A DNA stretch of 6,363 bases from JBAWZR01 sp037142915. GTDB taxonomy: Bacteria; Patescibacteriota; Minisyncoccia; Moranbacterales; UBA1568. Location: the NCBI GenBank assembly GCA_037142915.1, contig JBAWZR010000057.1, positions 1 through 6,363 on the forward strand. Direction: 5' to 3'. The notes beneath the pieces were generated by a model. It saw only the letters and a program-made list of their open reading frames with translations, did no database searches and was not told the DNA's origin. Position 1 is the stretch's first letter, and each line of letters begins with the position of its first letter. The translations under genes were made by a program, and so were the position numbers. Shown here piece after piece: positions 6,309-6,363 of this stretch.

Positions 6309-6363
6309 AGTTAGTTTGCACGATTTTTTTTGTAACAGTCACATTGGTACAGCACTCAATATG
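6307..6363 (-). CDS. Possible C-terminal tail of an upstream gene (partial)
   Basis: One minus-strand frame is open from the right edge to TAA at 6309-6307, giving an 18-residue tail (HIECCTNVTVTKKIVQTN). The stop overlaps the terminator stem, which is where a gene end would be expected. The other frames stop at 6342-6340 (TGA) and 6358-6356 (TGA), so the upstream gene could also have ended there, with the rest as 3' untranslated sequence. The tail is too short to recognise, and an open frame of 18 codons is weak evidence. Confidence 0.25.
   Translation of the reverse strand, partial: HIECCTNVTVTKKIVQTN

Noticed and set aside
6324..6331. T run on the plus strand as a second half of a bidirectional terminator
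   Set aside because: The run starts 15 bases after the stem and there is no plus-strand gene in the window that would need termination.
6169..6363. Simple-sequence repeats upstream of mod that could give phase variation
   Set aside because: Phase-variable mod genes carry long tandem repeats in or near the gene. Here there are only short A runs (6258-6274) and GTTAGTTAG, too short to be a switch.
1..6363. Recoded TGA (glycine or tryptophan) as in some Patescibacteria or mycoplasmas
   Set aside because: The four genes contain no in-frame TGA and all read through with the standard code, with TGG for tryptophan. A recoded genome would be expected to show internal TGA codons.

Overview
This window carries four protein-coding genes, all on the minus strand. 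Read in the direction of transcription (right to left) the order is: a terminator for a gene lying off the right edge, a promoter, a DNA methyltransferase (Mod), a helicase-nuclease (Res), a 115-base gap, a NUDIX hydrolase, and an ABC-F ATPase that runs off the left edge. The organism is bacterial. The genes read through with the standard code (stops TAA, TAA, TAG; no internal TGA). None of the four starts has a clear Shine-Dalgarno sequence. Mixed GC, a housekeeping pair next to a restriction system and weak ribosome binding sites would suit an uncultivated lineage such as Patescibacteria, but that is a guess and not something the sequence proves.

Right part (4621-6363): an intrinsic terminator (stem 6273-6308, T-rich tract 6258-6272) closes an upstream minus-strand transcript. 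A well-formed sigma70-type promoter follows at once (TTTACT, 17-base spacer, TATACT, at 6216-6244). About 48 bases below the promoter the beta-class N6-adenine methyltransferase gene begins. Its DPPY and FAGSGT motifs are intact.

Middle (2340-4613): seven bases after the methyltransferase stop comes a superfamily 2 helicase with a C-terminal PD-(D/E)XK nuclease. The pair is a Mod-Res type III restriction-modification operon. Mod should methylate adenine in a short recognition site. Res should use ATP to move or communicate along DNA and cut unmodified DNA in complex with Mod. Both proteins are shorter than the classical EcoP1/EcoP15 subunits.

Left part (1-2224): a NUDIX hydrolase of the diadenosine-tetraphosphatase-like kind and, two bases later, an ABC-F protein with two ATPase domains. 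These look like nucleotide and translation housekeeping functions unrelated to restriction, and are more GC-rich by sampled hand count.

I see no clearly new system. The points most worth a second look are the AT-rich block (about 35% GC by hand count) that falls exactly on the presumed target-recognition region of Mod, the compact Res, the Gly-to-Ser change in the NUDIX box, and a perfect 10-base inverted repeat inside mod.
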